Positions 51,801 to 62,881 of a DNA stretch of 64,000 bases are shown piece by piece (positions within the stretch are counted from its first letter, which is position 1; every line of letters starts with the position of its first letter). The translations under genes were made by a program, and so were the position numbers. This DNA comes from a virus, in IMG/VR virus record IMGVR_UViG_3300008448_010404, positions 1-64,000 of that record. One strand, given 5' to 3'. Under the pieces are notes generated by a model. That model was not told the origin of the DNA. It saw only the letters and a list, made by a program, of their open reading frames with translations, and made no database searches.

Positions 51801-54800
51801 AACCCCAACAAATACAAGAACAAATACCCCAACAAACACACCGACAAATACACAAACCAATACACAAACATCAACTAATACACCCACAAATACACCTACT
51901 AATACAAGAACAAACACCCCAACAAGAACACAAACACCGACTAACACACCAACTAACACACCTACTCAAACACCAACTAATACTCCGACTAATACCGTAA
52001 CTCCGACTAATACACCAACTAATACCCCAACTAACACAAGAACAAACACACCTACAAGAACTGTAACACCAACAAACACACCTACAAGAACTGTAACACC
52101 AACAAACACCTCAACAGTTACTCCAACACAAACTCCAACAAATATTATTATTTATTTTAAATTTGAAGTGACTAGTTGTTGTCCTCAAGTGACAGGACCT
52201 GTATTTATTATGTCATTACCAAGTCATTATCAACCTGTAGGTACAACATCATATTCAGTTGTGGATACAACAGGTGTGTGTTTTAGAGTTGGTTCTATTG
52301 TTGATGAGTCAACACCAACAAATAGAACTTGGAACGGTAATACCTCTCAAGTTATAACAGGTATTAATAATATTAACCCTTGTATTCAATGTAATCTTAA
52401 TAACGGATGTCCAACCCCAACCCCAACCCCAACCGTTACTCAAACTCCAACTAACACTCAGACACCTACAAATACACCAACAAACACACAAACACCAACA
52501 AACACACCAACACCAACAAACACACCAACAAAAACCCCAACAAACACACCAACAAGAACACAAACTCCAACAAATACGCCAACCGTAACACCAACAAATA
52601 CCCCAACGAGAACTGTAACCCCAACAAACACACCAACAAGAACACAAACTCCAACAAATACGCCAACACAAACTCCAACAAATACACCAACTAACACTAA
52701 TACACCAACCGTAACACCAACAAATACCCCAACAAAAACTAATACCCCAACTAACACACCTACAAACACACCTACTAAGACACTAACACCAACTAACACA
52801 CCCACAAATACACGAACACAAACACCAACAAACACAGTTACACCTACAAATACACAAACTCAAACACCAACAAACACCCCAACGAGAACTGTAACACCAA
52901 CAAATACCCCAACGAGAACTCAAACACCAACAAACACAGTTACACCTACAAATACACCAACAAAAACAAAAACCCCAACTCCAACAAAAACTCCAACAAA
53001 TACCCCAACACCATCACCAACACCAGTTCCTGTTGATTACTTTGTTCAATGTGTTGAAACCGTATGCCCATCAGGTCAAGTTAATTTTGGACCTGAAGAT
53101 GACCCAGATACTATTTTTGGGACTTGGAATAGATTCGCACTTTTAGCACCAAACATATTTAACAATTATGCAGGTTCTCCTGTTCTTATTTCCGGTTTAC
53201 AACCTGACGGGTCAATAATCACTAATAACCCATCATATTATTTTTACACAGGTGCTACTAATACATATTATTTAGGTGTTTATAATTTACCAATGACTGA
53301 AGGTGAAAACGTTGGACCTGTAACTGCCGATGGTTCAATACTTGGTAAATTTTATTATAACTCAAACATTAAAAAAATGGTTGTTGTTTGGGACGTAGCA
53401 GGTGCGGGATACTATGAATGGACAACATTTAACCCAACCGTAAATGTTGGACTATCTTTAGGTCATCCAACGGCATCACAATTTTTAACAACCTCAACAA
53501 ATTGGGGAACAACTAATTTAACTAACGCTCAATTCACTGTTAGTGGTTCTAATAACACTGTAGTTTTAGCAACAACCAAAATAAATGATGCTGGGGGTGT
53601 TCCTAAAATGATTCAATGTACAAAAAATAGTGGATTAATTAACGGTTTTTATAGTGTATGTGAATACGGTAATTATGTTCACGAAGTAACAATAGGAAGT
53701 GAGTATAATGATGATGATTTTATAGGTATTGTTATCGCAGCAAAAAAAGGTTTAGGTACTAACCCTAACGCAACTGATATGTTAACGTTAGTGTTTAACG
53801 GAAATAGTGGTAGTGTTAATGTTGTTTACAACTCAGGTCAAGACGTTTACTCATTTAATGATTATGCGGGTTCAACATCTGCGGGTGTTATGATAGGTGG
53901 AACTAGTCCATTTGGTACTGGTTATTATAACACCAAAGGTCAAGTCAGAGTTAAGATTATTAAAACAAGTACAATAGTTAGTATATACACAACTCAACGT
54001 ATGGGTCTAAATGGTATTGTTCAGGCTGGAAATCCAAATCCATATACTTTATTATACCAATTTGATTTAACAGATAAAACAACTTGGAATGGAGCCCCAT
54101 CATATGCTGTAGGTAATGAATTATTGAAATTTACAAGTGGAACTAGTTTTGGTTACTTAACATCATCACAACCACTAAGTCAATTTTATGATATTGAATT
54201 TTCAAGTATTCAACAACCTTCAGGTGTTTTATACTCTAAAACTGTAACTAACCCTATTTTAGGTAAAACATATTCATTTTATGGTGTGGATGGTTGTTGG
54301 CAATATAGTGGTAAAACATTTAACTATACAGAATCTGATTTAGTAAGTATTACCGCTGAAACAATCAATAATAATTGTATTGATTGTCAAACTAACGTTA
54401 TTGATTGTTATGAAGTTACATATTCAAATATTACAATACCTGATAACTTAGACGCAGTACCTTACCCTGTTAATTTTGTAGTTCCACCGGGTGCGATTAC
54501 AGGTAATGTTACAAGAGTTGAACTTATTTTGAGTGGATATACTCATACATATACTCAAGATGTTGGTATGGTACTTGTCTCACCTAATAATGTTTCATCA
54601 TTAGTTGTTGGTAGACCTGTAGGTGCCCATGTAGCAAATAATATAAACGTAACACTTAATCATTACAGTCCGGATGTTTGGAATGGTTTTAGTGGTGGGA
54701 CATATAGAAATAATTCATACGTTAATTATGTGATGAACTTTTCACCGGGACCTAGTTATTCAACCATTAACACTCAAACACCTGATTTTAGTACGTTTGT

Positions 54801-57800
54801 TGGAATGTCCTCAACTAATGCAACGGGAACATGGAAATTTTATATTAAAGATTTCTCACCAGGTTATGGTGGGTCTATGTCAGGTGCAACATTAAGAATT
54901 TGTCACGAAATAATTCAACCAAGTCCAACCCCAACTAAAACCTCAACACCAACCCCAACCCCAACGAAAACTGTAACACCAACAAATACACCAACGAAAA
55001 CTGTAACACCAACAAATACACCAACAAGAACTGTAACACCAACAAAAACCCCATTATCAACAAATACCCCAACAAATACACCAACAAAAACTACAACACC
55101 AAGTAATACACAAACACCAACAAATACTCCAACAATAACTGTAACACCAAGTAATACACAAACCCCAACAAAAACACAAACGCCAACAAATACTCCAACA
55201 AAAACACAAACACCAACAAATACTCCAACAAAAACACAAACACCTAGTAATACTGTTACACCAACAAATACTGTTACACCAACAAATACTGTTACACCAA
55301 CAAATACTAAAACTCCAACAGTTACCCCAACAAAAACTACAACACCAACACCAACAGTAACCAAAAACTGTTTTAATGGTATTGTTATTGAATCAATTTA
55401 TCTTGATGATTATTCAGATATAAATTTATTACCACTTGAATGGCAAAATATTGGTTTGGGTAATGACTTTGTAATTTCCCCTACCGAGACTTTAACTAAC
55501 GTCGGAGTTGGTGGTCATGGTTGTAGTTCAGCTCTATTCGAATATAGGTCCGGGTCAGTTGTTCTTGGTGAAGGTAGATTAAATAATAATGGTAGTCCAT
55601 TAGCAGGTGCACAAACCGCGTCGGGAACATATATTTGTGGTGACTACTCTAACACACCGGCACCATTAACAGGAGGTGTTTGGGTAGGAACATCATCGTC
55701 TCGTTATAGTAAAATAGTTATAAGTCCTGAACAAGCTACCCAATTGGTGGTTCAATCAGGTGGTGGTTTTATAACTATTAGTACTTATTGTGCTAAATCG
55801 TTGTATAGTTGTTGTTCTAGTCCTGCAGGATGTAATTGTTGTGCATTATTTGATGGAAATTGTCACACAAATGCGATATTTGTAAGAATCACACAAGGAA
55901 ATGGTTCATTAATATATGCCGGTCCAGCACAGGTAGATACACCTGTTGTAGTTGACCCTTGTATCTCTGTAAGTCCAACACCAACAAAATCACAAACACC
56001 AACACCAACACAAACACCAACAGTTACACAAACTCCGACTAATACACAAACACCAACAGTCACACAAACTCCTACACAAACTCCTACAAAAACACCAACA
56101 AATACAACAACACCAAGTAACACACAAACTCCAACAAAAACACCTACACCAACAAATACACCAACAAAAACGCAAACTCCAACAAACACGACAACAAAAA
56201 CACCAACTGTTACACCTACACCAACTGTTACACCTACAAACACACCAACCACGACCGTAACACCAAGTTCATCAACAGGTTCAAATTGTAGATGTTATAA
56301 AAATTTAGGTTATGGAACACCTATATTAATACCTTCAACATATTCAACGGACCCTGAATTAGGTATTGCTTCACCATATCCTGTAATATTTAATGTTACC
56401 AATTTACCATTTGGTGTTATTACTAATGTGATTGTTAAAATTAGTGGTTATACTCACACTTTTCCAGGTGATATTGGAATGTCATTAGTGTCTCCAAATA
56501 ATAATGACTACGCACTACTAACAGGTAGGGCTGGTGGTGGTAGTGATGCCAACAACACTGATGTTATATTAGACGATAACGCCTCAACAGAATGGAATGG
56601 TTATAGTTCAGGAACATTTAGAAGTATCAGAACATCTCAAGGTGATTTCACATTTTCAAACGCATCATCAACACCACCACTTTTACCACCATCAATACCT
56701 TTTGTTACAAATAACACATATAATGGTTTATCTACATTTGTTGGAAGACCAAAAAGTACCGCAGAAGGTTTATGGGGGTTATATATTCAGGATTTTGCTG
56801 ATGATGATTATGGTCAAATATTAGGTATTGAATTGTGTATATGTACTTTAGATGTAACTTTAACACCAACAAAAACACAAACACCTACCCCAACACAAAC
56901 ACCTACTAAAACACCAACACCAACAAACACACCAACAAGAACAGAAACCCCAACACAAACCCCAACTAAAACGCCAACTCCAACAAACACTCAGACACCA
57001 ACAAACACTCAGACACCAACACAAACACCAACAAACACTCAGACACCGACTAAAACCCCGACCCCAACAAAAACACCAACACCAACACAAACCCCAACTG
57101 TTACACCAACAAAAACAAGACCACCACTAGATTTTACCGTAACATCATCTTGTGATGGTACTAATGCCGGAGTCAACATTACTAATATTATTGGTGGTGT
57201 TCCACCATATCAAGTTGGGGCTTCCGTGTTTTCAACTCAAGCCGCGGCATTAGCAAACACCAATTGGCTTAACGCTTCAAGTGTAAGTTATGGTGTTTCA
57301 ATTTTAGCATCACCTTCTTGGGTGGCGGTTAAAGATTCTTCAGGTACAATTTTAACAAAATCAACAACATTTACTTGTCCAAGTCCAACACCAACTAAAA
57401 CCCCAACAAATACCCCAACAAAAACTGTAACACCAACAAAAACTGTAACACCAAGTAATACACAAACACCAACAAATACTCCAACAAAAACTGTAACACC
57501 AAGTAATACACAAACACCAAGTAATACACAAACACCTACAAGAACTGTAACACCAACAAATACACCAACAAATACTAAAACCCCAACTGTAACACCGACA
57601 AAAACACCAACACCAACAACACCATATTCAGTATTTGCAGTTGATAGTTGTTGTGCTTCAGTAAGTGGGACTTTTTATATGTCATTACCAACACAATACA
57701 CACCATATTTTGACCCTGTTAATGGTGTGACAAAATGGGTGTTTGTTGGGACTGATAATATATGTTACATAGTTAACTCATTAGCTGTAGGTCAAACACC

Positions 57801-60546
57801 TAATAGAACTTGGAACACAACAATACTACCATATAAAAATGATGACTCTACACCGGGTTGTGTTAATTGTTCTTCAGTAAGACCTTGTCCATCACCAACA
57901 CCAACACCAACTAAAACACAAACGCCAACAATGACTAAAACACCAACACCAACACCAACAAGATGTCAATATTGTACCACATATAATTCAAACCAAAATA
58001 ATATAGCAATACCTGGAACAGGCACCGCAGGTACTGCATCGTCATACCCAATTACATTTAATGTTCAAGGGTTAAACACCTCAATTAGTAAAATTAACAT
58101 AACTTTAAATAACTATAGTCACGCATGTTTTGCTGACGTTGGTTTAGTTTTAGTAGCTCCCGATGGGACTTATTCATTACTAAGTATGAGATGTGGTGAT
58201 TGTATCCAAAGTTCACAAACAGTAATTAACCCAACAATATCATCAGATGGTGTAACAACATGGGATGGTAAGAGTTCAGGGACGTTCTCAAACATCACAT
58301 CACCATGTGGTACGCAAACATTTGCGGTTGTTCCCGGAATCACATTACCAACATTTACTAGTGGAGTCCAAACCCCATCATTTACGTCAGCATTTGTAAA
58401 TAAATCCGCATCATCAGCAAACGGTCAATGGAAATTACTTATTCAAGATTTTGGGAATAATGACATAGGTTCATTAGGTAGTGCAACTATCCAAATTTGT
58501 CAAAATACCCCATGTGGTTGTAATAGTTATAGGTTTGAAAATTACGCACCTGTTTCATTATTTGAAACTGCGACATTCACATTTACACCTTGTTGTAATA
58601 CTTTAGAAACATCACCAATTAATATTGATAGTAATGCTAAATACATAATCGAAGTTTGTTCATCAACAGTTCCTCAAGTATCAGGACCAGGAACTGTAAC
58701 ATTATTAGGACCATGTGATTATTGTAACAATTCATGTTACTGTTGGGATTTATTCACCCCTCAATGGACTGACTATGAATTAACCTATCTAAACTGTAGT
58801 GGAATTGTAACAAGTATTTATTTAGGACCAGGTAGTAGTTTTTCAATTTGTTCATCGTCTTATATAACATCACAACCTCAATTTGGGTTTGCCGCGACTA
58901 GAAGAGGAACATGTGCTGGAGGTGCTTGTCCAAGTCCAACACCAACAAAAACACCAAGTCCAACTCCAACAATGACAAAAACACCAACAAAAACTCCAAC
59001 ACCAACTAAAACACCAACAATGACAAAAACACCAACACCAACTAAAACACCAACAAAAACTCCGGTATTTATTCCTTGTGTTGGTGGTGGTTGTGCATTT
59101 AACACAACAGGTGATGTAATTTTAGGATTAAATATATTACCTCAAAATTGTAGTGGTGAATGTGATTTTCTTGGTAGTCCAATATCACCATATTATAGAA
59201 TAAACCAAGGTCCTTGGATTTTAAGTACTCAATTGTTTTATCCATCAACATTTAACTGTACTTATACTACACTTAATTTAACAGTACCATATGGTTCAAT
59301 AGTTGATATATATTTTCCTGGTATAAATTGGGGTGTGGGTAATAATAGTGGTGATTTTACATCAAGATGTAATAACCAATACGTAACATATACTGTAACA
59401 TCAAATACTAATGTTTATTTTAATTTAGGTGTAACAACAACCTCAACATGGAATCCATCACCAACCCCTTGGGACCCACCATATATCACATATTCTTGTA
59501 ATTTCACATCATGTTATAACAATAGAACACCTTATCCATGGGTATATACGTATACTAAATCATTATATGAAATATCCAACTTTAACGACCCATATTCATT
59601 TGAATTAATAACTGTTTATACTGAAAGTGGTGGAACATATAATGGTAAATCTTATTACGAAATTCCTGATAGTGATTATACTACTATTACGTCATATGTG
59701 TGGTATAATTCAGGGACAACTGAATGGAATAGTTCATCACTATTAGGTTCAGGTACGCTATACACAACATTAATAAGTAGTTCACCTGATGAACCAGTTG
59801 ATTCATCATCAAATGAATGGCAAATTATTGATTACTCAGGTCCGATAATAATTAGTTCACAACCTCAATACCCTATAGTTTCAACAGGTCTAATTGTTTG
59901 GTTAGATGCTGGAGCTAAAATATCGTGGTCAGGTACAGGTTTTGTTTGGTATGATATCACAACAAATAATAACGATGGTACTTTTTACCAATCTTTAAGT
60001 GCCACAACACCAAATTATTTACCGGCAAATGGTGGTTCATTTACTTTTAACGGTAGTGACCAAAAATTCAATATATCTAACTCACCAACATTATCGGCAA
60101 TAACAAATACCGTTACTGTTGAGGTTTGGTTGAAACCAACTTTGTTTGACAATAGAGAGATTTTTAGTAAAAATAGTAACCAAGGATTTAGAATGTGGAT
60201 AAACACATTAGGTCAATTAACTATGTTAGGTGCTAACGCCTCTAGTTATGAAGAATTTAGCAGCACAGGTACTGTGACTTTAAATCAATGGAATCAAGTT
60301 GTTGGGGTGTGGACACCTACAGGGTTTTACACTTATATTAACGGTGTTAATTCAGGTAATAGTTCGGCGTTGTCATTTTTAATACAACAATATAACTTAT
60401 CACTTGATATTGGTTGTTTCACAGGTAACTTAGCACAATTCCACTATCAAGGTGATATGTCAATATTTAGGTTATATAATAGGGCCTTAACTTCAGATGA
60501 AGTTTTATCAAACTTCAACTCTCAAAAAGATAGATTCGGTTTATAA
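45841..60546 (+). CDS. Giant 4,901-residue modular adhesin/fibre with mucin-like Thr-Pro linkers
   Basis: One uninterrupted frame of 14.7 kb. Small beta or Cys-rich domains are joined by Thr-Pro-Asn-Gln linkers; by my rough boundaries linkers fill some 1,800 residues, the longest at 46600-47979. Recognisable domains: N-terminal short repeats; a recurring CC...C..C...CPT domain (47980-48240, 52144-52414, 57621-57895, related at 46369-46600); a PA14-like sugar-binding domain (50851-51600); three proprotein-convertase P-domains (54406-54920, 56278-56860, 57964-58510); a paralogous pair at 48418-48735 and 59480-59870; a C-terminal LamG domain (59875-60546). No signal peptide or membrane anchor is seen. 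It is followed by a GT60-like gene. Likely a tail fibre or capsid-attached adhesin; which one cannot be told. Confidence 0.85.
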   Translation: MSVIHITSLSGQSPFNITICDKTKTYCELVATGVGSVPPVLDLTIPSNIKSDTVLVIAEDSTGCEQMIVVKCSTTPTPTPTIQPTPTVTPTPNKCKCYTLINPTSDELGFEITLCNGDSLCTTIDSYTNLYFCGYNPSIESPGYIEYKNFGCDTGVCPEPDPTPTPTPTITPSLPPMVASFVSCCDPSVKFTVYNIPLTNSPIGGIYYVDNNGFNGCAEVIETDMTLPLYQNEFLVSSLNCSQCFIDNPLYICPTKTPTQTPSSTVTPTNTQTPTNTQTPTVTPTVTPTVTPTVTPTVTPTVTPTVTPTVTPTVTPTVTPTVTPTVTPTETPTNTPTVTPTVTPTVTRTETPTNTPTNTQTPTNTQTPTNTQTPTNTQTPTNTPTNTSTQTPTNTSTNTPTKTPTKTLTKTPTNTPTNTSTNTPTNTPTNTPTVTPTETPTVTPTKTPTKTPTNTPTNTQTNTPTETPTNTPTNTQTPTKTQTPTVTTTKTPTKTPTNTPTNTPTQTPTKTQTPTKTETPTPTETPTQTSTPTETPTPTNTVTPTVTPTVTPTKTPTKTPTETPTNTPTNTPTNTSTNTSTNTPTNTSTVTPTKTPTKTPTNTPTETPTNTPTNTPTNTSTNTSTNTPTNTSTVTPTKTPTKTPTETSTQTPTNTVTPTQTPTNTPTNTPTQTPTQTPTNTTTNTPTNTQTPTNTQTPTNTQTQTPTNTPTPTMPYDMFIVQNCCGGTTGYMDLPIIYTPIFFPTYKSYVVVDINGNCYLITGTAPGGETPNFIWNGNPNDVYIDNGSGCSPCLDVHPCPTQTPTPTKTQTPTLTRTSTQTPTNTPTNTQTPTNTQTPTNTQTSTQTPTKTKTPTPTKAPLICFSFSSTTGTNGVYTFNGNATGSYNNRPYYSIQIQDPSITVVGYVWFNTSTNVWVYSELIGGGVNYSSLITTNQYPISSPSLNWIGSVSGNGMISSILGSCPTPTPTQTPTQTQTQTPTQTQTSTQTPTQTPTQTSTQTPTQTSTQTSTQTPTNTQTPTNTQTPTNTQTPTKTPTPTNTTYCYCIVILDFTSESSSSNFIISINGVEYQFGDLWHKSTYLQLENDLNLLNLGIFTITPTQLDPDVGQINVIGGGSNTYDYISVGFGNTPFNCYNCPTPTPTKTPTNTPTKTPTNTPTDTPTNTPTKTQTSTPTNTVTPTITLTNTPTNTPTNTQTQTPTKTNTPTNTPTNTPTNTPTPTNTPSINIPPSQTPTNTQTSTNTPTNTPTNTQTPTKTVTPTKTVTPTNTPTNTSTNTPTITSTNTPTNTQTPTNTQTPTNTQTPTNTQTPTKTQTPTKTPTNTPTNTITNTPTNTQTPTNTRTNTPTNTQTPTNTPTQTPTNTPTNTPTNTRTNTPTTTPTNTRTQTPTNTSTITPTPTKVCYPGADYIIFEYNYLPSAGTDLNVETTLVVPTTEGPVGYCSNGSQPSGQYGGPYLYWGGYNTLSPETFYVDVNSLKTTYPSLFNFTITSNGNWLTSVGNGIVNVKITIYAGGTMLSNGNFGFTNAGGTMLLQQTITLPPITTVNNTCSISECISSFTYQLSDGCIIKTTCLSPTLTPTNTPTKTPTNTPTRTQTPTNTPTKTPTNTPTNTQTTTNTRTQTQTPTQTSTNTQTPTQTPTNTPTQTPTQTPTQTSTQTPTQTPTPTPTPTIDCIQVCETIPATPPVSQLTIGLGNQLSVYSNFGTLLYREGLYDNCGVGTPTYSMTTAPLWRSTTSTNGPLNNIGIFSNPIDQTQKWIGFTKCIVVTQSKRYYIGLAADNNYRFYIDGDLFVDTSGCYACNPGGGGGATTVFNYWRIYERYLDAGVHIIQMLAQNCGDQATMGAEIYDNTIPELVNAQTDNDLTKIFTTKTFRDIVEAGGTSYFDVVLNSNGTPTTQGYTCPPGYVYGCEQCYYFCNVCITRTPTKTPTNTPTNTPTPTQTQTSTNTPTRTQTPTNTPTNTQTSTNTPTNTPTNTPTNTPTNTPTRTQTPTNTRTNTPTNTPTNTQTNTQTSTNTPTNTPTNTRTNTPTRTQTPTNTPTNTPTQTPTNTPTNTVTPTNTPTNTPTNTRTNTPTRTVTPTNTPTRTVTPTNTSTVTPTQTPTNIIIYFKFEVTSCCPQVTGPVFIMSLPSHYQPVGTTSYSVVDTTGVCFRVGSIVDESTPTNRTWNGNTSQVITGINNINPCIQCNLNNGCPTPTPTPTVTQTPTNTQTPTNTPTNTQTPTNTPTPTNTPTKTPTNTPTRTQTPTNTPTVTPTNTPTRTVTPTNTPTRTQTPTNTPTQTPTNTPTNTNTPTVTPTNTPTKTNTPTNTPTNTPTKTLTPTNTPTNTRTQTPTNTVTPTNTQTQTPTNTPTRTVTPTNTPTRTQTPTNTVTPTNTPTKTKTPTPTKTPTNTPTPSPTPVPVDYFVQCVETVCPSGQVNFGPEDDPDTIFGTWNRFALLAPNIFNNYAGSPVLISGLQPDGSIITNNPSYYFYTGATNTYYLGVYNLPMTEGENVGPVTADGSILGKFYYNSNIKKMVVVWDVAGAGYYEWTTFNPTVNVGLSLGHPTASQFLTTSTNWGTTNLTNAQFTVSGSNNTVVLATTKINDAGGVPKMIQCTKNSGLINGFYSVCEYGNYVHEVTIGSEYNDDDFIGIVIAAKKGLGTNPNATDMLTLVFNGNSGSVNVVYNSGQDVYSFNDYAGSTSAGVMIGGTSPFGTGYYNTKGQVRVKIIKTSTIVSIYTTQRMGLNGIVQAGNPNPYTLLYQFDLTDKTTWNGAPSYAVGNELLKFTSGTSFGYLTSSQPLSQFYDIEFSSIQQPSGVLYSKTVTNPILGKTYSFYGVDGCWQYSGKTFNYTESDLVSITAETINNNCIDCQTNVIDCYEVTYSNITIPDNLDAVPYPVNFVVPPGAITGNVTRVELILSGYTHTYTQDVGMVLVSPNNVSSLVVGRPVGAHVANNINVTLNHYSPDVWNGFSGGTYRNNSYVNYVMNFSPGPSYSTINTQTPDFSTFVGMSSTNATGTWKFYIKDFSPGYGGSMSGATLRICHEIIQPSPTPTKTSTPTPTPTKTVTPTNTPTKTVTPTNTPTRTVTPTKTPLSTNTPTNTPTKTTTPSNTQTPTNTPTITVTPSNTQTPTKTQTPTNTPTKTQTPTNTPTKTQTPSNTVTPTNTVTPTNTVTPTNTKTPTVTPTKTTTPTPTVTKNCFNGIVIESIYLDDYSDINLLPLEWQNIGLGNDFVISPTETLTNVGVGGHGCSSALFEYRSGSVVLGEGRLNNNGSPLAGAQTASGTYICGDYSNTPAPLTGGVWVGTSSSRYSKIVISPEQATQLVVQSGGGFITISTYCAKSLYSCCSSPAGCNCCALFDGNCHTNAIFVRITQGNGSLIYAGPAQVDTPVVVDPCISVSPTPTKSQTPTPTQTPTVTQTPTNTQTPTVTQTPTQTPTKTPTNTTTPSNTQTPTKTPTPTNTPTKTQTPTNTTTKTPTVTPTPTVTPTNTPTTTVTPSSSTGSNCRCYKNLGYGTPILIPSTYSTDPELGIASPYPVIFNVTNLPFGVITNVIVKISGYTHTFPGDIGMSLVSPNNNDYALLTGRAGGGSDANNTDVILDDNASTEWNGYSSGTFRSIRTSQGDFTFSNASSTPPLLPPSIPFVTNNTYNGLSTFVGRPKSTAEGLWGLYIQDFADDDYGQILGIELCICTLDVTLTPTKTQTPTPTQTPTKTPTPTNTPTRTETPTQTPTKTPTPTNTQTPTNTQTPTQTPTNTQTPTKTPTPTKTPTPTQTPTVTPTKTRPPLDFTVTSSCDGTNAGVNITNIIGGVPPYQVGASVFSTQAAALANTNWLNASSVSYGVSILASPSWVAVKDSSGTILTKSTTFTCPSPTPTKTPTNTPTKTVTPTKTVTPSNTQTPTNTPTKTVTPSNTQTPSNTQTPTRTVTPTNTPTNTKTPTVTPTKTPTPTTPYSVFAVDSCCASVSGTFYMSLPTQYTPYFDPVNGVTKWVFVGTDNICYIVNSLAVGQTPNRTWNTTILPYKNDDSTPGCVNCSSVRPCPSPTPTPTKTQTPTMTKTPTPTPTRCQYCTTYNSNQNNIAIPGTGTAGTASSYPITFNVQGLNTSISKINITLNNYSHACFADVGLVLVAPDGTYSLLSMRCGDCIQSSQTVINPTISSDGVTTWDGKSSGTFSNITSPCGTQTFAVVPGITLPTFTSGVQTPSFTSAFVNKSASSANGQWKLLIQDFGNNDIGSLGSATIQICQNTPCGCNSYRFENYAPVSLFETATFTFTPCCNTLETSPINIDSNAKYIIEVCSSTVPQVSGPGTVTLLGPCDYCNNSCYCWDLFTPQWTDYELTYLNCSGIVTSIYLGPGSSFSICSSSYITSQPQFGFAATRRGTCAGGACPSPTPTKTPSPTPTMTKTPTKTPTPTKTPTMTKTPTPTKTPTKTPVFIPCVGGGCAFNTTGDVILGLNILPQNCSGECDFLGSPISPYYRINQGPWILSTQLFYPSTFNCTYTTLNLTVPYGSIVDIYFPGINWGVGNNSGDFTSRCNNQYVTYTVTSNTNVYFNLGVTTTSTWNPSPTPWDPPYITYSCNFTSCYNNRTPYPWVYTYTKSLYEISNFNDPYSFELITVYTESGGTYNGKSYYEIPDSDYTTITSYVWYNSGTTEWNSSSLLGSGTLYTTLISSSPDEPVDSSSNEWQIIDYSGPIIISSQPQYPIVSTGLIVWLDAGAKISWSGTGFVWYDITTNNNDGTFYQSLSATTPNYLPANGGSFTFNGSDQKFNISNSPTLSAITNTVTVEVWLKPTLFDNREIFSKNSNQGFRMWINTLGQLTMLGANASSYEEFSSTGTVTLNQWNQVVGVWTPTGFYTYINGVNSGNSSALSFLIQQYNLSLDIGCFTGNLAQFHYQGDMSIFRLYNRALTSDEVLSNFNSQKDRFGL
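46681..46824 (+). repeat. 12-bp tandem repeat encoding TVTP
   Basis: Twelve consecutive 12-bp copies (agtaacaccaac and single-base variants) encode TVTP in the first long linker. Neighbouring linker segments encode the similar TPTN and TQTP units with more varied codons, so this block is probably a recent expansion. Confidence 0.9.
54406..54920 (+). other. P-domain (proprotein convertase type), copy 1 in giant gene
   Basis: Encodes [38 protein letters not shown] and [27 protein letters not shown], which follows the P-domain order (IPD...I.I.H.Y..DL.I.L.SP.G...GTW.L...D...D.G.L....L). It resembles the domain that stabilises subtilisin-like convertases and occurs in many Bacteroidota surface proteins. 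Copies 2 (56278-56860) and 3 (57964-58510) share the same order. Confidence 0.8.
56278..56860 (+). other. P-domain, copy 2 in giant gene
   Basis: Encodes [41 protein letters not shown] and [15 protein letters not shown], aligned to copy 1 and copy 3 with the same HT..D.G..LVSP, FVG and GLW..YI.DF motifs. Confidence 0.8.
57964..58510 (+). other. P-domain, copy 3 in giant gene
   Basis: Encodes [80 protein letters not shown]. It carries the same GxWxLxIxDF...G.L...T..IC order as copies 1 and 2, with a Cys-Cys loop added near the start. Confidence 0.78.
59875..60546 (+). other. C-terminal LamG/concanavalin domain of giant gene
   Basis: Encodes [32 protein letters not shown]..., [29 protein letters not shown] and [22 protein letters not shown], the typical strands of LamG_3 domains. 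It is the last folded unit of the giant protein, so it is the best candidate for carbohydrate binding at the fibre tip. Confidence 0.85.
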
Positions 60547-60555
60547 TTAAATCTT

Positions 60556-60563
60556 TATTTATA
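60556..60563 (+). promoter_or_regulatory. TATTTATA motif before GT60-like gene
   Basis: TATTTATA ends 36 nt before ATG 60600, further than the usual 11-14 nt; the gap is AT-rich and ends in an A-run. Confidence 0.4.
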
Positions 60564-60599
60564 TATTAATAAACTTATTTTTTTAAAAAAAAGTAAAAT

Positions 60600-61847
60600 A
60601 TGAAAATTTTTGTGCAAATTGCATCGTATAGAGACCCAGAATTGGAAAACACAATCAAAAGTATGATTGAAAATGCTAAGAAACCTAATAATCTTAGAAT
60701 AGGTATCTGTAGACAGTATCATCCCGAAGATGGTTTTGATACTTTAAGTGAATACAGAAAAGATAAAAAATTTAGAATTTTAGATGTTTTATATTCAGAT
60801 TCTAAAGGAGTTTGTTGGGCAAGAAATCAAGTTCAACAATTATACGGTGGTGAAGAATATACTATGCAAATAGACTCACATATGAGATTTGAAAAAAATT
60901 GGGATGATGAGTTTATTAAAATGGTTAAACAATTACAAAAAAAAGGATTTAAAAAACCTTTATTAACAGGTTATGTATCATCTTTTAATCCGGAAAATGA
61001 CCCTGAAGAAAGAGTTAGAGAACCTTGGAGAATGGTGTTTGATAGATTCATACCTGAAGGTGCGGTATTCTTTTTACCTGAAACTATACCAGGTTGGGAA
61101 AATTTAAAAGAACCTGTACCATCAAGATTTTATTCCGCACATTTCGCATTTACCGTTGGTAAATTTAGTACTGAAGTTCAACATGACCCTGAGTTTTATT
61201 TTCACGGGGAAGAGATTTCAATCGCGGCAAGAGCTTACACACATGGGTATGATTTATTTCACCCCCACAAACCATTAGTATGGCACGAATATACAAGAAA
61301 AGGTAGAACTAAACAATGGGATGACGATATCGAATGGGTTAACAAAAATAATGTATCACATAAAAAGAATCGACAACTTTTTGGAATGGACGGTGAAATT
61401 GCCGAAGATGATTTTGGTATATATGGGTTTGGAACAGAAAGAGAATTATTGGACTATGAGATTTATTCAGGTTTAAGATTTTCAAAGAGAGCGGTTCAAC
61501 AATACACTTTAGATAAACATTACCCACCAAACCCTACAATTTACGGAACAGAACAAGAATGGGAAGAAAGTTTTGCATCTATTTTTAAACACTGTATAGA
61601 TATTGGTTATGATTCAGTTCCTGAAACGGACTATGAATATTGGGTTGTTGCATTTCATGATGAAAATGATGAAACAATACACCGATTAGATGCTGACATA
61701 CATGAAATTAATCGTATGAAAAATGACCCTGATGGGTATTGTAAAGTGTGGAGAGAATTTCAAACAACACATAAACCAAAATATTGGGTGGTATGGCCAT
61801 TTTCAACATCAAAAGGATGGTGTGATAGAATAACAGGTGATTTATAA
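60600..61847 (+). CDS. GT60-like polypeptide GlcNAc-transferase
   Basis: A 415-residue protein. Its first 110 residues match the GT60 (PF11397, glycosyltransferase GlcNAc) family: KIFVQIASYRDPELENTI (2-19), LRIGICRQYHPED (32-44), SKGVCWARNQVQQLYGGEEYTMQIDSHMRF (68-97) with the DxH metal site Asp92-Ser-His94. Characterised members glycosylate hydroxyproline of Skp1 (Dictyostelium) or threonine of mucins (Trypanosoma cruzi). The middle (165-250) has FYFHGEEISIAARAYTHGYDLFHPHKPLVWHEY, the expected acceptor region; the last 80 residues are an extra segment. It lies 53 nt after the Thr-Pro-rich giant protein gene, so the linkers are a natural substrate. Family match is from memory. Confidence 0.85.
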   Translation: MKIFVQIASYRDPELENTIKSMIENAKKPNNLRIGICRQYHPEDGFDTLSEYRKDKKFRILDVLYSDSKGVCWARNQVQQLYGGEEYTMQIDSHMRFEKNWDDEFIKMVKQLQKKGFKKPLLTGYVSSFNPENDPEERVREPWRMVFDRFIPEGAVFFLPETIPGWENLKEPVPSRFYSAHFAFTVGKFSTEVQHDPEFYFHGEEISIAARAYTHGYDLFHPHKPLVWHEYTRKGRTKQWDDDIEWVNKNNVSHKKNRQLFGMDGEIAEDDFGIYGFGTERELLDYEIYSGLRFSKRAVQQYTLDKHYPPNPTIYGTEQEWEESFASIFKHCIDIGYDSVPETDYEYWVVAFHDENDETIHRLDADIHEINRMKNDPDGYCKVWREFQTTHKPKYWVVWPFSTSKGWCDRITGDL

Positions 61848-61850
61848 TAT

Positions 61851-62240
61851 ATGAATTTAAGATTAGTAACAAATAACTCAAAATATTACGAATTTATTCG
61901 TGAGTTGAGAAATCATACAGATAATCTCTCAGGATTTATTATTCAAACAAATATCACAAAAGAAGACCAAATTAAATATATGGAAAAGTATGAAAAATTT
62001 TACTATATAGCGATTAATGAAAGTGAAATACCTGTTGGTTTTATTGGTGTTGTTGATAATGATATTCGTGTTGCCGTACATCCTGATTTTAAAAATCAAG
62101 GTGTTGGTAAATTTATGGTTAATGAAATAATAAATAATTATCCTAACTCTATTGCTAAAATTAAAATAGATAACACGGCAAGCATTAAGTTATTTGAATC
62201 TTGTGGGTTTAAAACTAAATTTTTAATAATGTCAAAATGA
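61851..62240 (+). CDS. GNAT-family N-acetyltransferase
   Basis: A 129-residue GNAT fold: KFYYIAINESEIPVGFIGVVDNDIRVAVHPDFKNQGVGKFMVNEIINNY (about 48-98) contains the conserved V-P-F-xNQGVGK acetyl-CoA loop (Q/RxxGxG/A), and NTASIKLFESCGFKTKF (107-123) is the C-terminal motif. It is 3 nt after the GT60-like gene and overlaps the DegT-like gene by 4 nt. In sugar operons such proteins acetylate amino-sugars made by a DegT-type aminotransferase, which fits the next gene. Confidence 0.88.
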   Translation: MNLRLVTNNSKYYEFIRELRNHTDNLSGFIIQTNITKEDQIKYMEKYEKFYYIAINESEIPVGFIGVVDNDIRVAVHPDFKNQGVGKFMVNEIINNYPNSIAKIKIDNTASIKLFESCGFKTKFLIMSK

Positions 62241-62881
62241 ATTATAGAAGACCATTACATAATCCGTTTAAAGTTGTTCAACTTTTTGAGGAAGAAGTTG
62301 CTGATTATACAGGTGCTAAATATGCAGTATCAGTAGATAGTTGTACTAATGCGATTTTTTTATGTTGTAAATATTTAAATGTTAAACAAGTAACCATCCC
62401 ATCAAAAACTTATCTATCAGTCCCACAATCAATTATACATTCGGGTGGTGAAGTAATCTTTGATAAAAGAGATGTAACTAATAATTGGGAAGGTATTTAT
62501 CAGTTAAAACCTTATAACATATACGACTCAGCGAAAAGATTCACTTCAAACATGTATATACCAGACACATTTATGTGTTTGTCATTTCATATTAAAAAAC
62601 ATTTAAAAATATCTAAAGGCGGTATGATTTTAACTGATAATTTAGATGCCGTTAAATGGTTTAAAAAAGCGAGATATGAAGGTCGTAGTGAAAAATTATA
62701 TCATGAGGATGATATCGAAATGTTGGGGTGGAATATGTATATGACACCCCAACAAGCATCTCATGGTTTATCATTAATGCAAAACATATCACCTAATAAT
62801 CCTGACTTAATTGAGAATGACGGGTATCGTGATTTAACCGAATTCACAATTTTTAAAAAACATAAAATAATATATGAATAA
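62237..62881 (+). CDS. DegT/DnrJ/EryC1-type aminotransferase, short form
   Basis: A 214-residue PLP aminotransferase of the sugar-modifying DegT family, which adds an amino group to 3- or 4-keto-sugar nucleotides. VADYTGAKYAVSVDSCTNAIFLCCKYL (22-48) is the N-terminal helix-strand, VTIPSKTYLSVPQSIIHSGGEVIF (56-79) follows, and SFHIKKHLKISKGGMILT (121-138) carries the PLP Lys. Typical members have 350-400 residues; this one ends after the large domain, without the C-terminal small domain. It is therefore a reduced or truncated enzyme. It overlaps both neighbours and belongs to the same transcript as the GT60-like and GNAT genes. Confidence 0.85.
   Translation: MNYRRPLHNPFKVVQLFEEEVADYTGAKYAVSVDSCTNAIFLCCKYLNVKQVTIPSKTYLSVPQSIIHSGGEVIFDKRDVTNNWEGIYQLKPYNIYDSAKRFTSNMYIPDTFMCLSFHIKKHLKISKGGMILTDNLDAVKWFKKARYEGRSEKLYHEDDIEMLGWNMYMTPQQASHGLSLMQNISPNNPDLIENDGYRDLTEFTIFKKHKIIYE

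Noticed and set aside
46566-57090. Many minus-strand open frames rich in Val-Gly-Phe or Cys-Trp over the giant gene
   Set aside because: They are exact antisense shadows of the Thr-Pro repeats; their low-complexity content follows from the plus-strand code and they lack start motifs.
62237-62881. DegT-like gene as a frameshifted pseudogene
   Set aside because: The frame is tightly overlapped by both neighbours and keeps its PLP motif; the following bases continue into a different intact gene, so a short form is more likely than a break.
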